Below, one piece after another: positions 25,501 to 36,366 of a stretch of DNA of 64,000 nucleotides. The stretch comes from Symbiodinium microadriaticum. Lineage: Eukaryota > Sar > Dinophyceae > Suessiales > Symbiodiniaceae. The stretch lies in NCBI GenBank assembly GCA_001939145.1, contig LSRX01000249.1, positions 638,168-702,167 of the forward strand, in the 5' to 3' direction. The position numbers and the translations under genes were made by a program. Below the pieces are notes generated by a model. That model was given only the letters and a program-made list of their open reading frames with translations, did no database searches and was not told the origin of the DNA. Every line of letters starts with the position of its first letter. The first letter of the stretch is position 1.

Positions 25501-26026
25501 GGTAAATTCGGGACCAGAGCCGTGGGTCCTTTCCGGCTCTTAATTGCATTTCCGAGAGGGGGGGGGGGGGGGGCAGGTTGTTCTGGAAATTCGGACTCGA
25601 TTGATGCATGACTCGGGAAGCAGACACCAGGCAATGAATGTTCGCAGACTCGTAGGCCGCAGGGTTGATGAGACATTGTTGTTATCGGCCCCACGTCATC
25701 GATCCCTGAACGTTCAATCCTAAGCATGACGTGGAACTGCCAGGAAATGTGTTCAAAACACATTATTTTGTAATCATGAATGTTGAAGAGCACGGGCGAG
25801 TGGATTGGGGGTTGTTAGCGTGCAGTTTGCAAGCTTGCATTGCACTATGTCGCAGCCATTTCTTACCGCGTGCCAACTGCTCAGTGAAGAGCCTCCAGCA
25901 TCTCGGCAGCAGGCACGTTTGCACCTCCGTGGCGAAGCGTGAATTCGCACCACCATGCAAGTAGTCCTTGAGCTGCTTCGGATAGTTTCTTTGAGCCGCC
26001 GCGGATTTCTCGTTCCCGAGGCCGCC
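22509..26026. other. Upstream of the ADE2-type gene, no supported gene
   Basis: No exon series was found. A poly-G run lies at about 25558-25574. A plus frame at 24655-24897 ends in a fairly protein-like stretch (SSNRDLAMHILVDNLPIERF), but nothing around it supports a gene. The promoter of the ADE2-type gene should lie in the last part; I see no TATA-like or other named element. Confidence 0.4.
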
Positions 26027-29000
26027 ATGGACAAACGAACTGTGGGCTGCCTTGGTGGAGGCAGATTACTGTGTCTAAGGATGGAAGGAATTCGGAATGG
26101 GTGTCATTCTTGTTTTCATCTTGGGATCGAACTTCAGCATACTTCAGCATGCGCTTGGTTTTGTGATATTTTTGTTGCTCGGTGCAGGCCAGCTGGGCCG
26201 AATGATGGTCTATGCTGCTCATCGATTGGGAGTTTCCTTGGCTGAACAAGCGCGATTGTGTTTGCGAGGAAGTAGGTTGATCGGGCGGGCCAGAGAGACG
26301 AAGCTGCAGCCCGTTGCCGCCAGCGAGATCATGTTTCTCTGTAGCCCACATGGAACCTCGAGGATACGTTGACGAGGGTTTCGCTGTTTGAGGGATGTAG
26401 AGACGCAGGAACCAGAAGTTTTGAGTGTGAGACTGAGTGTTGAGGGCTTTGGGGACTTAAGCTTTGGGCTAAGCTGTGGAGATCCAGGAAGCTGCGGTTT
26501 GTAAAATCACATTGCTGTTTTGATGCATCGTGCCTGTGCAACTTAGGTTAGGATGTGCGTGCTCGATCCGCTTGGAGAGAAGTCTCCTGCCGGACAGGTG
26601 CCGCCCCCATGACGGGGCTGCATCATATGCCGAAGTATGCGGTGTTGTGCTCGAGTCCATTCCAGCCACTGTCTTTCAACACGACAATCGCTAGCCTTTC
26701 AATCCTTGCAACACTGCAGCCGTCCAACGTGCCAGGTTGCCGAAATGTCGGTGAAAGGCAGCTTCCAGGCTGGCCGGTTCTAGTTAGGTCAAATCAAATC
26801 TCATCCTCACATTGCTGTGGGGACTGAATGGAATGAAGTTCTGCATCTTATCCGCAACCTCACGCGGGTGGTCAACTTGTAGCAGAAGCCACTGCACCGA
26901 AGTTACATTGCGTGCGTTGCGTCGAAGACTCGGTCCAACATCCTTGCCTTAATTTTCAACCAGCTGTAAAGCCCTCTCCAGGATGCCGAGGCTGTCCGAG
27001 CATTGGCAAAAAAGTGCGACATCCTCACGCTCGAGGTAGAGCACGTCAACGCGGAGGCTGCCGGCAATCGTTCTAATTGCGAGCACCGATCACGTTACGG
27101 TTCAGTCAATTTAAAGTGGAGCAAGAATCACAACTGCTCATCACCCACTAGCAAGCCACCAAAGTGAACGGTACCGACTATTTAGTCATCACCGCCTGGG
27201 TTCCAGGAAAAATTCCAGCACCGACCGCAGGAGCATCGTCAACATCAGCGTGGAAATTGTTCGCATTGTGTTTTTAACCAGCGTGCCGCCGCTTATCAGG
27301 CGCACCGTGATATCATCGTCACCATCGTCACCATCATCATCATCATCATCATCACCACGACCATACTGGTCTGTGACCTCCAACAGTGCCTTAATGGCAT
27401 ACCTGAGGCTGCAAAAGTCAATTTGCGCAAAAACTCATGTGATGTGTCCAGGCCTCAACTCTGAAACGGGAGACTTGTCGTGAAGCCTTGCCTGACTTGT
27501 GCCAATAAACGCTAAACCCGTGGCTAATGTGCTAGCCTTGGGCCAACGTGCTCTTCGCCTCGTACCAGTAACCTCGCCCAGACTTGTCCGAGTGCTGAAA
27601 CCTTAAACCATATGCCTATAAGTTGGTCGTCACTTTGTCGCTAGCTGAATCTGGAGTGTGTGGAGCCTTGCCTGCCTTGCCCGAAGCCCCTAAACCCTAA
27701 AACCCTAAACCCTAAACCATGAGACCTTCGCCTGCCATGCCTGCCTTGCCTGCTTTGTGTGAGAGTCGAAACCCATGAGAGTCTGAGATTTCCGGGAGGT
27801 GCTCGAGGAGCTCCATCAGGCAGGAGTTCCGGTTCAGCCGCTTCCCTTCGTGGTGAAGCTCATCCAGGCCTGGTTAGGTGGCTAGGCTAGGCTGGCATAA
27901 AAATCTCCTCTTGTCATTCTGGGGTGTTTTCTACAAGACTGTCTTTCAGGCTCACGTGATCATATGTAAAGAGGTTTGTGTGAATGATTCGAGGTTTGAG
28001 GTAGCTTTGGGATGCAATGTGCAGATATATTGCAGGCTTTGCAGCAAAGGGTTCGCACAAGCATGCCCAGGCATGCAGGTGCATTGCATCCACGCCGCGA
28101 AATTAATAAGAAACTTGCAATGGCAATTGGCACCTGACACCTTTGCCGCCAGGACAAGTACGTCCAGCAACTCAGATGGTTTATGTCAGTTGTCATTCCT
28201 CGTGCTTGTGCAGTTGGATCTTTGATCTAATTTGGGTTCTCTAGCTTTACAGGGCAAATCTCGGAGCATGCTTGAGGAATTCCAACACTTCAGACTAGAA
28301 GTGTTTCAAAGGCTCCTTTGTGCGTCTTTCCTTTCTAAACATGCCTTGCAAATCTCAGGAAGGTCCATCTTCAAAAGCATGGTGTGCCTTTGCCCGAGTT
28401 CGAGAAGGTCGAGTCCGACACTTGTACAGCAGAGCCGACTTTCGTGATTGCACCAGCACGAGACGCAAGCTTCGATAGGCCGCTTACACATGTGGCGAGC
28501 GTCCAGTTCTGTTGGTGCGAGACCTGTTAGCTTCACGGAAGATGACCAGGAAGCTGACTTGCACAGCATCGGCGAGCGTTTCGGCTACCCCATGATGCTC
28601 AAGAGCAGCCTTTAGCCTGCACCGTGTCGCTGCATCTCACTTTTCGGGGTCTACCCAAAGTCGCCCAAGTTCAGAGTCTCGTCGGAGTATCTCACGTCGC
28701 TTCGAGAGCAGACATCCTAGTTCTGTTTGCTAGTCGAAAGATTCGGGTAGGTGTTGAGACACCTTCAGGCACATCATTTACTGCTGGACCTGCTGAAGTT
28801 GAGGATACGGTGCCTACGACGGCAAGGGCAATGCTGTCGTGCCCAATGCGCCCCTGGCCATCAATGGTGACAGGGACCTTGCTTGGAAATGTGGGTTGCC
28901 ACTTCCATCCGGACTTGCCTTCAACGATTGCCCGGGAGCTTCGTAAACCTGCAAAGCCCCGGAATCTTGCCTGATGGTTGCAACAAACATGAGAAGCCGC

Positions 29001-32000
29001 GCCCGAGGCAGGGCATCACAGCAGCCTTCGAAAAGCTTGGTGGCAAGGCCGGAAAGCATCTCGGCCCCTGCGGGGTCTGGCGTTTCGGAAATCAGGGTTT
29101 ATGGATGTGTGGGGAGCAGGGCATTGGTTCAGATTCGGACGCAAAATCTCCAAGAAAAGAGCCAAGCCGGGAAAGGGTTCAGCCCACGCAGATTTGTACG
29201 TAGCATTTTAGCAGACGTCCTTTTTTGCGCTACTGCTTCGATCCGTGCCAGCCAAGGAAGTTGTATGAACCTTGACAGCAAACAGGGCTACCAGAAGCTG
29301 GGCAGTTTGCGTCAGCCTGCATTGTTCAGCAGCTGAATCAACAGTCCCCAGCCCAGCTGAGTCTGCAACATAATCTGCCCGAGAAAACTGCTGAGGTGGA
29401 GAAATGGGCTCCTTTCAAGATGGAGCTGGCAGTGATGGTCGCACGCGGTGTGGACGAGACCATGAACGTTACCATGCGCAGCTGCGAGAGCAACTAACAG
29501 GTTATGCTACAACAGTGAAACCCAGAGGGGCGCTACCGAAACCCGAATCTTGGATGATCCGTACGGCGCACGCTGTGAAAAAATCCAATGCAGTATCAAG
29601 CGCAGCCATCCTAGGTCCTAGCAGCTGCAGCACAAACTGACCACCCCTTTTGAAGTTGTAGACCGAGGCACGTACCCAGTGGTGCATACCGTCCAGCGCG
29701 ACAGTGTTTGCTTCACCTGCCTGACACCCCCGGTGGGAGCTACTTGGACTTCGTTGGACCGAGTTTTGGCCTGGATGCCTCAAACCCGCGAGACCGTTGC
29801 ATCCAGCTCCATCTCGACAAGGTTACGCAGAAGCAGCAGGAGCTGGCGCAGAAGATTGCCACCGACGCTATCAAGAGCTTTGGTGACCGGGATCAAGTTT
29901 CTACCCCGAATCTGGAAAAGTTTCAGGGCCTGTCTCGTGTCATCCTGAAGCATTGGTACAAGTAAGGCTTATGCCGCATGTCTTTCATACCTGGTTATAG
30001 CCAGGATGACGCAGAATCGTATGGTTAGGTTGATAGCTGCTAACGATGTTGATGTTGGTGCTTTTGCTGGCGGTCGTGCTCAATATGCCCCTCGGGTTGA
30101 CCATGGTTAGCCACTTTTCGGGCCTTTGAACAGGACTCAGCCTCGGACCTACACCCTCACCTGACTTCATCCTCAATCCCATGGGCAAAGCACCGATGGG
30201 GAATCAGCACACTCGGAAGAGCATGCAACACAGCACAAATCTTCCGTCTTCGAGCTACCACCGTGCGATGACTCTGCAAGACGATGCAGTAGACTCTTCG
30301 TTCTTATGGTCATGCCGTGGCTGTAACATGGACACTGCGACCAGCAGCAATATCTAAAGAACAAGCAGACTCAGCTCCTTACAAAGTAGCCGCACAGCAA
30401 GCCAAGGCATTTGCCAAAGGTGTGTCTTTGAACCCTGGGGTACAGAGCATAGTGCAGAGGCGACGCTCGGGGGATCTTTGGTGTCGAGATGTTCCTTCTC
30501 GAGGATGGCTCCGTGCTGCTCAACGAGCTACTCGAATGGTGTTCCAGAGGATTTTTTTCACATAAAGCTTTGAGTAATTTGCATCAGAAGTGGACATAGA
30601 ATGCAAAGAATGCGAGTTATCTCCCATGCTGTGCCCAGCAGAACTCAGGATCGCACCGCGACCGCACAACACGGGCCACTACACCATGGCTGCTGGGCGC
30701 GAAAAAGGGTTCAGGGCAAGCCGAAGCTGCAGGATGGCTGCTTAGCCGTTCCGGCCGCCTTTGCACAGCAGAACTCACGGCGTAGTGGAAGTGCGGTCAT
30801 AGTAATCCCTGCATTGAAAGGTCAAGGCTGAAGTGATGACAAGGATGGTGAAAGATGACAAATCTGATGGCAACAAGTGTTGCTGATCCTGTTGCACGAT
30901 GTTGGAAAAGAAAGTGATGGAGATGGATGATGAGGATGAGGATGAGGATAAGGATGATGGGCGATGGTGGCACTGAAGATGATGCTTGCGTTTCTACTCG
31001 AGGTCCATCAAGATCGGATCTTGAAAGATCAACTTTGGACCTGTCAGGAAGCTTGCGGCGTGGATCAGTTCGAGCAGCACCTGCGGTGTGTGCTGGGCCT
31101 CCCCTTGGGCGACTGCCAGCTGAGTGCCCCTGCTAACAATGTTGCAGAAACTCGTGTCCTCAATAGTGTTCCGGGCACATCACGATGTAAGAACAACACT
31201 GAACCAGGCTCCTAAGATTGAAAACTGGCTACATGAAGACTTTCCGCCAGTCTGACGTTTTGCGGGCTGCAGCGCCATCAGTGCTGCTTTGAGTCTTCCA
31301 CTTCTTGTGAAGGATGGTTTGTTGGGTTTCGTGCACAAGAGCATGCGCGGAAAGACTTGCAAGAGACATGTGGGGAACAGATGACTCGCATTTTGGATAA
31401 ACTTGCCAGGAGTGGGCGGCGCCATGATGGTGAGACTTTGAAGGCAACAGCTTGTGTACTCGTGTCGGAGTCGCCGCTTGCGTGTCCCCAGCGAAGAATG
31501 GCTTGTGCGGTAAATGCTCCGACACTTGTACACTTCAGGGTCTTTTCACTACCGGCACTACCGCTGATAAGAAGCAGCCATAAGCGCGGCGCAGTGGCTT
31601 CTGCCGAGGAACATCCTCGGACAGGGTGAGACGCCGGAGATGGTGCCCGGGCAATAACGGATGCTGCAGGATGCTATAAAGTAGACAACAGTCAGCCATT
31701 TTGCCGGATCGAAAGTAACGGAGGCCGCCAGAAGTTGAGTGCTAGGCAAGACAGTGTACTTCTTTGCCTGCTCAGAACGCCTGATACTGAGGTGACGAAG
31801 ACCATGGCCCCCCTTCGGCGCGCACTTCTTGTGCCGGATGCCGGCATCCATTGGTATGGCAAGGTGGGTGCACATACTGGTTGTTGTTGGTGCGACTTCG
31901 TTTGGAACTGGGGCTTCGGGCTTTTGGAATTTAATCTGGGACGCAGCAGATCCCATGCAACTGTTGAAAATGGGCCTGCAGCGGCCTGCACATTTCAGAT

Positions 32001-35000
32001 TCAGCGAGGCTCTTGAAGCTGGACAGGAATTTTGAGGCGTGTCAAGTGGTTCTGAAAAAAAAGCCTCGGGCTGCTGGGCCAGATTGCGGGCACCAGCTCG
32101 GCCACTCATCCCAACCTCCAATGCAGAAGTAATAAATAAAAGCGGTGATTGTTTTCGGAATTGAGTTGTTGAGGAGGTGACGAGAATCGGACGAGGGAGT
32201 TTGTTTGCGCGCGTTCGCTTCGTGAGACATCCCGCTGCTTGGTAGTGTTTCAGGCTCCTGTCAAGCTCCTGCAAATTCGTCATTTTTTGCGTTAAATGAG
32301 AGTCATGCCTGGCCGCAAGTCCTCGAGAATTAAAGCCTTCCTCCCTGGACCTCGGAACGGAAATCAACATATGTCGTGAGGAGGGCTGTGCCAAGGGCCG
32401 GAAGATGGGCAACTCGGATGAATCCTTTCGAACCTTTTCGTCGTTAGCTGAGGAAGACTAGAGATCAGACAGTGTTTCATCGGCTTTTTGGGCCAGCTCA
32501 CACTTTGATTTGTTCACTACATGGGATGTCTAGCTCCTTCGATGTTTCAGCAGCTCTGAAGCTGAGGCCACATTACTGTGACCGGCTTCACCCCGGCCAG
32601 CGCGTTGGAAGAAATCCGCCCCGTTCTGGCGGTGCTTTGGATAACAGTTTATTGCTAAAGCTCTATGGTCTGTGGTGTCATCCTGTGTACTGTACTCAGT
32701 ACTGTAGTTATGTTGGAGACAGCACGCACCTTTTTTCACGCTGCCCGAAGCCGTCAATGAACCACATTCAGTTTCCAGGCACATCTGCATCGCATAGCAA
32801 CATGGCACTGTGCATCAGAACTTAGAACCACCCAATCGGCGATGTAAAATCTTGATGACTGCTTGTTTGTAGCATGAGCTTACGCAGTTCTGGGAGTACC
32901 AGCTGTTTGCGTGAAGATTTGAGGCTGTTGATGGTGATGATGCCGTCAACAAGCTGGATGCTCCTCGCAGACATCCGAGCGGAGTTGCCAGATTTGTGAA
33001 TGGTTGCTACTATCCGAAAGAAGCAGAGAGGGTATGTTGTGTACTTTGCCTGCAACAGGTTCCGACCAAGCCCGCGCCCAGCGTGGGGATCATCATGGGC
33101 AGTGACAGCGATTTGCCCACGATGAAGGCCCACAGCCCGAAGGTTTTCTTATGTTGTCTTTGCCGACGGCTGAAGCATTCAAAACAAGCTTGGATTTAGG
33201 GCCAAGGCCCGCGCTTCGATTGAAAGGCGCGATCATATACTTGAAGATCCCGTGAAAACACCGCATTTGGCCGGCGCCAGCAATCAACACACTTTTCGGC
33301 AGCTGCTAAGACCCTTACATTCCTAATCCTCGGACACCCCTCAGACTGAAGCCCTGCTCAGCCTACCAGGACGCTGCTCAGGTCCTCGATGACTTCGGCA
33401 TCCCATACGAGCATCTCACTTGCCTTAGGCGGAAGATCGCTTCGGGCTTGTGATAGGCGGATTTTGATGGTGGGGTGGAGGCTGTCCCAAGTCTCGCATC
33501 CTCAGAAACCCAGCTCCAAAGAAGACACTGGAATGCAGATGATCCCACAGATATGCATTGTCCCCACACTTCAGGATCAGCATTGTTTCGGCTCATCGCA
33601 CTCCAGAGTACATGCTGCCTGGCTTTGTCAGAAGGAGCTTTGGGTCTGGAAGCCCCACGTGTCCCTCAGGGATCTAATTGGGGCGCTGTTTTCGCTTGCT
33701 GTGGGGATCACAGGCAGTTAAGGCGCCGGGTTGAAGCTGAAGGGGCAGCTGCACTTGCATCAGGACACATGTGCGAATCAGCAAGGGTACTGTAAAGTAT
33801 AGACTCAGGGGAACAAGTGGTTCGAAGCATCCCCCTCGAAAAATGAAACACCTCACCATCATCCGTGTCAGGACTACGAACCTGTCACTTGGGCCGTTAT
33901 TTTCGGAAGCCGGAAGCTCCCGAAAAATCTCCCAGGTACGAATATGCTACCACAGCGGAGGCCCGAGGCATCAACGTCATCATCGCAGGCGCCGGCGGCG
34001 CCGCGTGCTTCGGCGTGGGTATGGGATTGAGAAACTGTCCCGATGCGACTCGAGATGAGATGGTAGCCGTTCAGGACGTTCTGGATGAATTGTGATTTTT
34101 GGATGTGCGGGGCTAGAGATCGAACAGCCTTTTCGGCGGGTGGTGGGCGTTTGGATTCCTCAAAGATTCGCCACATGGGCTTTGCAGCACCACACCCGAT
34201 ACCCTGAACCGAGGCTTGAAACGGTGCCAACAGATGATGTAGAAGTCAGCCGTGAATGAGCATCAACAACCCTGGAGCTCCAGAATCCCATGCCAGCGTG
34301 GGAGTTCTGCCGCTTCGGCGCAACTGACCATTGCAATTCTCATGTATTCCACAAGTCACTGCCCAATATGATCAATTGCTCAAGGTGTCTCTAAACTTCT
34401 ATACTGTAGAGGTCCAGATGTGCGAGTCAACGAGAGAGCGACTGGCTGTAAACGGCCGCTCAGGCACCTCCCTGGCATGGTGGCAGCCCTGACACCCTTG
34501 CCAGTGCTTCTGGGCGTCAAGATTTCCGACCTTAGTCCCATGTACGCCTTCCCAAATTCAAGAGACCGGGCCCAGGCTTCTTCAACGTGAACTCTCAGGA
34601 TATCTAGACTCCTTCGTATTCCGCGGTTTCGGCATACTTCGGACATGTTCGGACCCTTGACCTCGCAGCTTCAGGCCTTGAAGGCGGAAGAGTCGTGGAG
34701 GATTCTAGTACACCGCACATTGAGGGCGAATGGTGACCACAAATTTGGGTGTGGTGCGTCTCCTCAAGAACAAACCCCACGTGTGTATAAAGTCCACTAA
34801 GCCCATTGAAGTTCAAGACTTTCCTGTTGCTTGAGGATTGGCGTGCCTGTCAAGTCCTCCACCCTGAGTGGCAACGACTCGCTGCTCTCCATAGTGCAGA
34901 TGCCGAAAGGCACAGTGATGTGGCCTGTGGGCGCAAGGTTTCCGTTTTGCAAGTTTGGGGGATTTCCGGGTCTAAGGCAAAGCCGTGGAAGACTTGTGTA

Positions 35001-35498
35001 AAGACTGATCAACTCCTGAAAGAGGCCGGAGGTTCCCCATCACAAGAGATTATTCGACACTATGCCAGAGGAAGCCACAGCAACCCACGAAGTAAAATTC
35101 CGAGAGTACTCCGCGGAGCTGAAGCTGGGCTTCAAACATCTTTCAACTCCTGGAAAGAGCATCCACGGACCTCTCCCAAGAGGCATTCCCGTGGCCACCG
35201 TGGCAATCGGCAACGCGGCCAATGCGGGACTTCTCGCCGTGCGCATCCTGGGGGCTGCCAACCCAGGCGCCCAAATGGACAGATCCTTGCAGATCCAGGG
35301 GCTCGCCAGACGGTTCTTTGGGCGGTATCATACCAGGGCGCCACAGAAAAAGGGCGACGGAAACCCCCCGAAACCTCCCAAAAAGGAACTCCCTAAAAAC
35401 TCCCTGGCTCAGGCCAGAGGCAGAAGATGGCCAGGTATATGGCCTCTTGGCTCTTCAGCAGGGCCCTCCGTTTTGAGCGCAAGATTGGTGAAGTCTGA
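26027..35498 (+). CDS. ADE2: PurK-PurE fusion: phosphoribosylaminoimidazole carboxylase (ADE2 type), 31 exons
   Basis: This enzyme converts AIR to CAIR in purine synthesis. PurK makes N5-CAIR using ATP and bicarbonate, and the PurE domain rearranges it. I joined exons 26027-26060, 26188-26231, 26547-26597, 26736-26768, 26982-27059, 27799-27867, 28153-28166, 28359-28407, 28550-28607, 28804-28849, 29008-29047, 29396-29477, 29668-29732, 29822-29882, 30460-30526, 30649-30688, 31048-31123, 31410-31429, 31610-31642, 31792-31863, 32381-32408, 32567-32628, 32924-32959, 33059-33127, 33370-33410, 33575-33616, 33936-34004, 34464-34505, 34836-34909, 35183-35266 and 35413-35498. They total 1665 bases, or 554 codons plus stop; yeast ADE2 is about 570 residues. 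PurK motifs: GGGQLGRMM (10-18), GAYDGKGN (about 147), EKWAPF (174-179), NEIAPRPHNTGHYT (from 263). PurE motifs: MGSDSD (399-404), SAHRTP (428-433), AGAGGAAHLPGM (454-465), ATVAIGNAANAG near the end. The ATG lies in GCCGCCATGG. Exons 8, 11, 18/19 and 31 have the least certain edges. Confidence 0.93.
27301..27362. repeat. (ATC)n run inside intron 5 of the ADE2-type gene
   Basis: Repeated ATCGTCACC then ATC triplets within the intron spanning 27060-27798, the longest intron of this gene. Simple sequence. Confidence 0.85.
27688..27718. repeat. Interstitial telomere-type repeat (CCCTAAA)n
   Basis: Four units of CCCTAAA (one with an extra A) stand in a row inside intron 5 of the ADE2-type gene, about 80 bases before exon 6. 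TTTAGGG is the telomere repeat reported for dinoflagellates and plants. Degenerate forms such as CGCTAAACC and CCTTAAACC flank it at 27508-27610. It is probably an internal telomere-like insertion, not a chromosome end. Confidence 0.85.
30926..30962. repeat. (GATGAG)n run inside intron 16
   Basis: Short GATGAGGAT repeat between exons 16 and 17 of the ADE2-type gene. It encodes nothing in the spliced product. Confidence 0.8.
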
Positions 35499-35620
35499 AG
35501 TAGGAAGGAAACGTATTCATGGAGAGATGGAAAGGAGTGGGAGAGAGAATTTGTCCTTGAAAGTGATGAGCTTACTATCAGGATTCAGCCGGGAACGCCT
35601 GAGGGCTTAGGATCAAGGGG

Positions 35621-36366
35621 TCAAAGGGGCAAGCACAGGTTTTCCTTCCGGCATTTGCATGCACTAGGGTGACAGGTTGTCCAATGCAAGCGCCTGTTGG
35701 ACAGTGGCCATGTTCGGGTGTGGACTTTGCTGCAAACTTGAGAGACTTCTTTGCATTTGTAGAGGCTTCGTGGGTCCGGGTTGAAGGGGCATCGGTTCAA
35801 GGCTGACGAAGCCGCGACCGTTGAGAAAAAGCGCCGAAGACTAGAGCAAGATGGCTGGCGGCTTTGCTGCAACCTAACCAGATAGACTTGGAAGCAGCAC
35901 CTGGCGAACTGCGAATCCACCCAGCGTCGGCACAGGTAAGCTCGTAACTCGATTCCATGCACCCACACTTTGGTACGTGTGTGTGCCTCCTCGTTGTCAA
36001 TGAAAAGGCCGGCAGAGGGCCCTGCCTTTAGGGGAGTGAATGCAGGTGGGAAGTTCTCTAGAAGCATGGTTGTTGGTTCTGGAGGCGTTTCCACATTGAG
36101 TCTTGGGTGACGGTGACTTCTTCAAGTGTTCCGGAAGTTGTTGGTGGCCGCTTGGGAGGTTGCGAGGACGCAGTATAAACTGTGCGTTCAGTTTCTCTCT
36201 GACAATGATCCTGATATGATGTGCCGAGAAAGCCGCAGATGAACAATACAGGGAAGAAAGCCAATCCACCCGAAAAAACGACTGCATGGCTCAGCCTGCA
36301 GGCTACGCTCCGTTTCCACATTTTCCAGGACTTATGCATTTGGTTCGCCCGCGGATGGGGAAGCAA
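35621..36366 (-). other. Possible minus-strand gene with a signal anchor, product unknown
   Basis: Two overlapping minus frames look protein-like. The upstream one (36366-36058) has a short basic N-terminus and one hydrophobic segment (VVFSGGLAFFPVLFICGFLG), as in a type II membrane protein. The second (36094-35621) contains FPPAFTPLKAGPSAGLFIDN and KVWVHGIELRAYL. A splice between them would be needed and I could not fix its edges. If real, it lies tail-to-tail with the ADE2-type gene, about 120 bases away. It may also be chance. Confidence 0.25.

Noticed and set aside
25558..25574. Poly-G run as a regulatory element
   Set aside because: Homopolymer runs also occur elsewhere in the window (14840, 20620) without any link to genes.
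31558..32412. Minus-strand frame of 284 codons
   Set aside because: It runs across exons 20 and 21 and parts of introns of the ADE2-type gene and has no recognisable domain.
34806..35610. Plus-strand frames of 182-196 codons at the end of the ADE2-type gene
   Set aside because: They read through introns. Only the parts matching PurE belong to the real exons.
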